Source: Lumbricus terrestris
Lineage: Eukaryota > Annelida > Clitellata > Crassiclitellata > Lumbricidae
NCBI GenBank assembly: GCA_949752735.1
Contig: OX457039.1
Location: 25,541,710 to 25,605,709, forward strand
Direction: 5' to 3'
DNA length: 64,000 bases
In this document: positions 15,301 through 24,300 of the stretch, piece after piece
Numbering within the stretch: position 1 is the first letter of the stretch
Layout: every line of letters begins with the position of its first letter
Notes under the pieces: generated by a model
What the model was told of the DNA's origin: nothing
Database searches by the model: none
What the model saw: only the letters and a program-made list of their open reading frames with translations
Translations under genes and position numbers: made by a program

Positions 15301-18300
15301 TCTTCTCTTCTCTCTCACTCTTCTCTCTCACTCTTTTCTCTCACACTCCATCTCCCTCTCTTCTGAGAACAGTCACTTAATTCCATGACAACGAAACCAG
15401 ACATAAGACTTTACGTTTCAACCAGACTATCAGACTGAGTCTTACCTTTCGAATACTTCTTGTTCTGTTCCACAGAAAATCGTACCATTCAGTCCACTTG
15501 CCTTGCCCACCAGTGTCAACAATGTAGCTCAAAAGGTAGTTCATGGTAGCATGAAGAACTTCAGGTGGACGCATTTCTTGTGGAAGTGGCATATCCTGTT
15601 AATGAAATGATATCATCACTAACCTCAGATATATTTATAAGCATTCATAATGAAGTTCCAGTCTTTACAGGTCAGTACAGTAGATGTCACCATGGCCAAC
15701 ATAATAGATATATATATATATATAATATATATATAATATATATATATACATGTATCAACCAACAGAAGATGTAAAAGTTCTACTAGGCATACCTGAGATG
15801 CAAACTACCCAACCAGATACTGACCATAGAGTCAACTGACAGAAATTTAACATGCTTAATTGACAATTGTACATGCCCAATCTCTGTTAATTTACGTCAA
15901 AGAGAACTTTAATAATAATATTAATGATAATAAGAGTAAAATGATAATAATAATATAATATAACAATAGTAATAATAATATCTTCCTCCAATTTCAAACT
16001 GACAAAACCACAATGTTGTGATCACAATTCAAAGTATGAACAAATGATTAAAAAGTTATTACAGGAGTCAAAACCTAAAGTTGGCACCCATGCAAGGTGC
16101 CCATAAAATCCTACTGCTCATTTTAAGAGTGCAATCTGCTGAATGGAAGGTTGAGTCAACCTTTGCGATGGTAGCGGGAAGCAATCCCAGGTCCATGCAC
16201 TCCTCATGTCAGAGCTGCCCCTTTAACTGTTTACTTTAAATGGCAAAGAATTAAAACTGGTTTCAATATAAAATTTTCCAATATACATGCAAAGGTTCCC
16301 AAGTCCCGTAAAATGAGAACATTTGTATTATGAGGAAATAAATTTTTTTTACTTGCAACATAGTCAACAAATTTTAATGTAAGTACAAAAAGGGGTCTTA
16401 TATTGTTGGTTTCTATTAAAAACAAACACCAGGTTTTAACAAAATTAGCTCCATTTTCCCTAATAACCAAACCCACAACACCTCAGGAATAAACGTAAGT
16501 TTTACGTTTTCAAACTTGTAAACATTTTCTGCAACAAAGTATCACTTGCCAGTGCAAAAGTTGTAAAGAAATTGTACAGAATCTAATGCTAGCGGCACTT
16601 TACCAATCATCTATATTTCATTATGTTTTAATCCCTTTCTGACTGCACAACATCCACAATTTTCACGCTCTGACTTTCAGACACTGCCAGACTTGCAAAA
16701 CTTCTGTAATTTTTATTTATTTGGTTTTAATATCTCCCCCAGTCTATTTTAAATGCAGGGATCGATCACTGTAAGAATAATATCAGATTACTAATTCAAA
16801 CACAGTAAGACCACATGATTAATTATTATAGTAGTAACAGTTGACAATATGTATACATTTTACGATGACAGGACCATTAAAAGTTTTTTAAATACATGAC
16901 TGAATAGTCATATATATATAAAAATGAAATATAGAGAATTCTGATGAACCTGATCAGCGGAAGATCGACTATACTCCTTGACTGCTCTTGCATGATCCAC
17001 TGGAGGCAGTTTAACCGTCTGTTGCAACACAAAAACAGCAAGAAATGACCAGAGTGCTAATCTACTACAATAGCACAGAACATAACAGAATAAGAACAAA
17101 ACAATGTGTGAATTTTTTTCCTCTCATAAACTGTCACAGGGTTCATTGTCATGGAAGAATTAAAATCGAGGACAACTGGCACGAAACATGGTCACTCTGC
17201 TACTATGCATCCTCTGAATTCAAAAATCAAAACACACTTGCCATATCCTCCTCATCTCTTAATACCAGTACTTCTATGACCAAGAAGTAACAACTTCAAA
17301 AGATGATATGTCCAGATATGATGTAGCGCAACTTTCGCTCCTTAATCCAATCTTTTTGGTTTCACTACCTTAACTAATTACGGGCATACTAGATGTCTTC
17401 CCGTCCCGAGTGGGTGTAGCCCCTGTGTATTTACAGGAACTTTGCTGCTCTACCTTAAGTGTCCAACGCCATGACACTCTCCACTCTTCTATAGAAGCAA
17501 GCTGAGCTGCAATGACGATATGAGTTCGAAGATTATATACCTGCGGGGCACCAGTTGCTCCGCAGGCTGACGTACTCTGTTAAAATATTCAACTCCTGCT
17601 AAACAGCGATAGACTACTGCACAGCCCAACTTTCATTATGTGCAAATTTAAATAAATGCGACAGCGCTTGTAATCAACCGCAGCCGTGTCCTTAGTAGCA
17701 CCACCAACCGAATTGACACTAATCTAGTCTATAGCGTAAGATAATAGCCTACATCACCTACTGAAACGAATCAAGTTAGCACAACAGAAAAGTTCACTTC
17801 ATGACGGGCTACATTACATTTCTATTTGCTTACGGTATATTAATAATGCTCAGTGAAGTCTTGCATGATCAGTCTGGAAGTTAATCAATTCTGAAACTGT
17901 AAACAAATCAGTCACTTAATCAAAACACATGCACAAATGCAAGATTCAAAGCCTGTGCATCATAAGCATTTATTTGGCATAGTAGTTCTAAATCAAAAAT
18001 AGTGATCCTCTAAACGTAGCATTATGCATTGTGGCTACAGAGTTAACAGAGAAATGCATAGTTACGCACATAGGCTGTGTAACAGAACCATATAAATTGT
18101 CATTATCATCATTATTTACTATTACTATGGGCAGTTCTGATAATGCCAAGATGTGAGGAGATCTTTCTTTCTCACCTGATCACTGCCTGGAACAATCTCA
18201 TAAGCGCTGAGTCGTCTTCTGTCTTCTCTCATGTAACGCTCCTTTTCTGGACACATGTCTTGGCAAGTACCTCTGATTGCCTTCGCTGTGGCAAGGTCTG

Positions 18301-21300
18301 CTTGCTTTTGGTTGCCAAGAGCTAACACGTGTATAAGACATGCACATTAAAATGGTGCAGACTTTGCAAAATTTTACCAAAAATCACTGTTGACAGTTTA
18401 GGAATGTATGCAATGCATGTATGTATGAAGATACCTAATACCACAGAGCACTTTTAAATACCTCATACAAATGCTACATGCCTGATCTAAAACATGCATT
18501 TTAAGAAAGTTGGAGCATGTTTGCTGCACAGGACAAGTGCAACAGCAATGGAAAGTTCTTCTATGCAGATGGTCTAATACACAAGAAAGCAAGATGATCT
18601 TGAGTTGAAGTGTGAAAGTGCGGGTACATGCAGATCTCCATGGCCAGCAGAGAGAAATGATTGCTAGCAAGGCTGACTTGAAACTGGAACAAAGAGACAG
18701 CAATCGAAGCACATGCCAGCAAGATGATCTTAAAAGAAATTCACAACTGGAAGCCAATGTTGTGTCTCTGGCATATATTGTGATCTATCCATGCGAATTT
18801 TTAGCCTGTCTACAAGTTACAGCCATTTTACATAGATGAAGACATACCAAAAAGTTGATAATGAGAATCAGTTCTATTCAACAATCCATCCATGTAACAC
18901 ACACATTCCGATATTTCAGTCATTTGGCCTGGAGCTTTCTAAGATCAAAACACCACTGAACTACCACTCACCAATTCAGTTAGTACCAGGGCTGTAGTGA
19001 CAAAATTAGAGGCGAGTATACGCTACAGTTGGATAGGCCTGTCTGCAGGTCATTTTCCCGCATGTATACTAAACACACATATTTGTGAAGTGAGTACACT
19101 CTGTATACCCGCGTAACCCTCGACCACAGCTCTGGTTAGTACATAGCACGCAGTAAAACCCAGTCGATGATAACACAAAATCAGACAATCAAATTTGGTT
19201 TTACTTCAAACTGTCGCTTAGCATTGGATCCACCACACATAAGAAATCTGATGACAGCAGATCAGACTATAAATCAGAACCGATTCATATGTTGGTGCAA
19301 CTGGTTCTAATCCATGATGCTGATGCTCAAAATGCTTACAGGGTTACTTTAAGTTTTAAAAAAACTGCAAAAACAACAAACTCCCGTTATGTTAAATAAA
19401 AAAATTAATTAACAATGCTGATCACTATAAATTGAAATAGCAGCACTGATAACGAGCTGCTACTGCATACATTCTTGAAGTCCTTTTCTTACCTGCTCTC
19501 AGAAGCTTGTCTCTGTTGTCTAGAATCGCAAACCTTTCTCCAGCTGTTTGCCCAGAAGCACCAACCAACGACTTGAAGGCAGCCGTATTTACATGAGGAA
19601 TAGAGGATTCTAAAGCAACCATGGTGAAAAATGTGATTAAAGCCAACGTTTGCTAGAAAACGCAGTTTCTCTGTAAACCAGACACGTGACGCCTTCAATC
19701 AGCGTGACTAAATAGAGACCTGCTTGCCAATCAGCCTATGCTTCAAGTTTGCCTGACAGGTTTTATCTCGCCAAACTTTATGAGCTGCTGGGATCCTCTA
19801 CGCAGATTAGCTATACCCTTGTCTGTCCTCAAGATCCTTCCAATCACCTGTGTCTTTACCTCAGCCTAGGTCCTACAAGTGATCTTCCCACTCACCCCTC
19901 CCCCATGTCTTTACTTCAGCCTACATCCTACAAGTGTTTATCTGTTTACATAATACATGTTTAAATCATATCATCCTTCACAATGGGACAGGGCTGTTTA
20001 TATTTGGGTATCTCAACTGTTCATCTATACAAGTTCATTTTATAACAATTATTTGAGATGCAACTTAATAAAATCGTTTTTGCTACTTTCTGCTGCGCTA
20101 CGTTTTCGGATCATCAAAAACAGTGGTTGAGGCCACTAAAAGTGATATAACTTCTGTTCTGTTTAAAATTTCTTAGCAAAATTTGACTATTGTACATAGA
20201 TATGAATTACCTTTAAGCCCGTAGAATTATATTCGAAAATTCTTATTTTTGGCCTGGATATTGGCAAAAACATATAGAGGATAACTTACTGGGATTACTT
20301 ATTTTTGGCCCACCCTGTATACTGCTATGTACACTATGTCTAAGAAAATCTGCCAACTCTGTCTGAAAATTCATGGTAGCGACTCCTAAATGAATGGCAT
20401 GGTACAGAAATGGTTAAATAAGAATCAAATTAATGTTAATTTACAGCATTCTTCACTCTTTCCACACTTTCTCCTCATGCTGCACCAAGGCTAGATACTT
20501 ATTGCCAAACAGACCCAACTTCACTCATTTTACTCCACCTATTTAAATAACCAGATGATGAACTAAACCTATTCAGCTCAACTGCTGCATCCAAGAAAGG
20601 CTAAAACACTTCTCTGCAGTTCAACTTTTGCATGTCAAAGGTGAAATTGAAGCATTACAAAACTTTCTGTACAGGTCTTTGGCACAAAACTTTGACATCA
20701 TAGGTGCACTTACTACACCCGTAGGAAGTTAAGGAACCAGCAGTCATCATAACGAAACAAGTTCTCAATTGGTTAATTAGAGTGACAAATAAACAACAAT
20801 TTTCCCATTGCTGATCTTGAAGGATTTCACTCATTTATGGGTAACAGGACCAACAATACTGTACATAGAACTCAGGCTAACAAAATACAAACATTTTTAA
20901 GCAAAACTAAAAGCAATACCAACAGCAATTTTAGGCAACAGTATCGACAAAAATGGGTTTTCACCAGCTCTGATAAATACCAGACAAGATACTTTATAAA
21001 AGGGTTGGCTACTTGCCATTGATAAGAAAGTTCCTCAGTGCCCAAAACACTTTCGTAGTTTTACAAGAACCACTGGTTCAGACTTCTTCGGGCAAATAAA
21101 CAATTAAATGACATAGGCGTGTTTTAGACTAATCTCCAAACAAGTTTCATGGTCATACTGTAACTCCAAATTATGCTACATTGATAGGATAAAACAATGT
21201 TTACTTCAAGCGCAGAAATGGACCAAAACCCTATAGAATATTAGGCCGAGGTCAGAACAAGCTCAAAATATATCTGGCATACAAAGGGCATATCTTTTTA

Positions 21301-24300
21301 GCATCATCACATCCTGTTTTTGATCAATATGAGCATCTACCTACCTTCAAAGTGTCTGGAAGGTGAAACCATGCTAAGTGACACTGATGCTTTAACCGCA
21401 GTAGTTGGAGGTTGTGGTGGTGGTGGCGGCGGTGGTGTACGAGTCCTAAACCTTGTCTGTGAATTGGTTTCATTCGTTACACGTTCAAGGCGCGGTCGGT
21501 CAACCAATTGCTGACCCATTTCCTCTTCAAGGTCAGCTGTACCTTGCATGCTTGCCAGTTCATCCTCCACCTCTGACTTAGCAACTGCTCTTACAGATCT
21601 AAGACGAGATGATGGTGAAACATCCCTGGACACTTCAGCCTCATCATTTACACGAACTAAAAAGACAAATCATGTTAGCAGAATATCAGATTGAATATTT
21701 TCTGCTATTTGCAATTTACATAATCAATGTCTATCCAAGAGGACCAACATATGCTATGAGTCAACCAAATAGTATGCAACTAAGCATGGAGGAGAGAAGT
21801 GAGCACAAATGCACATGCTTGCATATGGAGGAGTTACTGAAAATGTATGCATGTACAGGAAAGGTTATTTCGGTTAAACCTCAATAACAATTTGTCTATT
21901 ATTGGCCTTAAAACAAGCCACTGAACAGCTAACAAACAAGTACCACCAGGGGAAGTAGGACAGTGGCAGAGAGGCAATTTGTAAGTGAAGTTATCCCAGG
22001 CTGCTATTAACAGCCAAACACATGAATATTATTAAACCATGAGAGTTTCTGTGTGGATTATTCAGGGGATACACACACAGACCTGTGAGGGGTGTAAAAA
22101 AAAGTACAAGTGCACACAGGGAGGAACAATTTTTCCAGATTTCAGAGTATATACTAAATGGATGGCCCCCCAGCACACACAGAAACACAAACTAATAAAA
22201 ACATTTCTGCAAACGCGAACTGGTACTGAAGAAACAGATAGTAGGGAAGCAATGCCGAAGATTTTAGAACTCTGTCATGGTTATCAAAGTAGATCAGCTG
22301 GGTTTCCACAGAAAGTCTAAAACCATCTCTGAAGGATCCACGTCAAATGTGCAAATTGTAAGATCGCAAAACGTTCTGGATAGGGTTTATGCACGAAATG
22401 GTTACATCATAGGTGCACTTACTACAGCTGTAGGAAGTTAATGAACCACCATTTCTCCTAGATGGAAACAAGTTATTAGTTAATCAGAGAGACAAATAAG
22501 GCTCAACAATGACATCCAAGCACCGGTGATGTCTGAAGCATTTCTTTCACTAAGGCAACAGACGATGCACAAACACATGAGAGCATTGTTAGTGCAGATA
22601 CTGATGAGCTACAGCTCCCACCCCCGAAAGAAATGATTACATAAAAACGATGATGATACGTGATGATGAAGAAGCTAGCAGTAGTCGCTCTTCCGTTCAT
22701 TTCGTGTAAATATGAAAAGCTGTTAGACGTCGTAAATATACTGCAGCATTACTGCTGTGTATATATATATATATAAATTAATATAAAATATATATATTAA
22801 TGGGGTGCGGTGGTGTAGTGGTTGCGTCGTTGCCTTGAAGCCGGAAGGTTCGAATCCACCTCGCCGCGTAAGGACCTTGGGCAAGTCCCTCACTCACAAT
22901 TGCTCAGCGCTTCGGCGTGAAACTCTGATGCATTGTCCGCTCTGCATTCGGGAGCGCCTCTGAGTAGAGAGCTTGAAGGGGCGCTAAAACAAGTGCACAT
23001 ACAAACAAACAAACAAACAATAAATATATATAAATATATATATATATACACACAGCAGTAACCTCAAACACAACAGTCTACTGTCAGTACATAATTATTA
23101 CCTGGACGCTCAAAAGAACCAGATGGTCGACGAGCGGTTGACTGTTTTGCGTCATGACGCCAAAATATCTGAAGTGGTCTCTCAAGTCCGGGCATAAAAC
23201 AACCTTTCTCCTTCGCTTTTTCAGCTGACGCCTATAAAATGGGCAAAATTTAAGAAAGCCTACACAACTAAACTGTCACTGGCTAACTTCTTATCTATAT
23301 AAATAAAAATGTAAAAAGTTTGGTCCTAATGGGTTATCTCGGTAACTTCATCACCGATTCTTTTGAAATTTTTCGCAAAACGCTCCGTTCGAATAGCGTC
23401 GTGTTTATAAAAGGATTCCCGGGAAAGAAACAAATCCTTTAGACCCAAAAACAGAACTTACTCATCGATTTGACACGTTTATACATATTGACGTTCACGC
23501 AGTTGTCCGCCATTTCGCGCATGCGCTGTCGATAGCGCTGTCGATATAATATGGATTCGACCCACTTCCATTTCAACCGTCCAAAGATTTTAACTGGGTC
23601 ACCAATCACAAACCTGGGAAAGAGGTCACAACATTCGCGCGCGCTGTCCAACGCATGTTTATTTTAACTGGGTCACAGGTCGCAACATTCGCGCGCGCTG
23701 TCGACAGCATGTTTATATAGCGCATATATTTAACTGTCGATATATATTAACTGTCGATATATATATATGGATTCCGCCCATTTTAACTGGGTAACCAATG
23801 ACAAACCTTTGAAAGATTGCTAGGGGACGGGTTTTAGCTGTCGGGAAGGGAGGAGTGAGGGGGGAAGAGAGCGGGAGGGAGCGGGACTTCTGCGGGAGGA
23901 AGAAGGAGGGGAGGGAGCGGACAGATGGAGAGAGGGAGGAGATGGATGGAGGAAGGGGAGGGACGGAGGGATGGGGAGGGGGAGCGATGGGGAAGGAGAT
24001 GGGAGGGGAGGGGGAAAGGGAGGGGAAGGGGGAGCGGGAGGGGAATGGGGAGGAGGAGGAGGGGTAGGGGAGGGAGAGGGAGGGGAAGGGGAGGGAAAGG
24101 AGGGAGGGGGAGGGAGGGGAAGAAGGGAGGGTTAGGGGAAGGGAGGGACAGGAGGGGGAAGGAGAGAGTGGGAGGGAATGGCGGTAGGGAGGGACAGAGG
24201 GAGGGAGCGAGGCAGGGAAGGGAGGTATGGAGGGAGAGTTGCACGGTCTTTTCAGCCACAGCAACGCGTGGCCGGGTACAGCTAGTTACTAATATGACAA

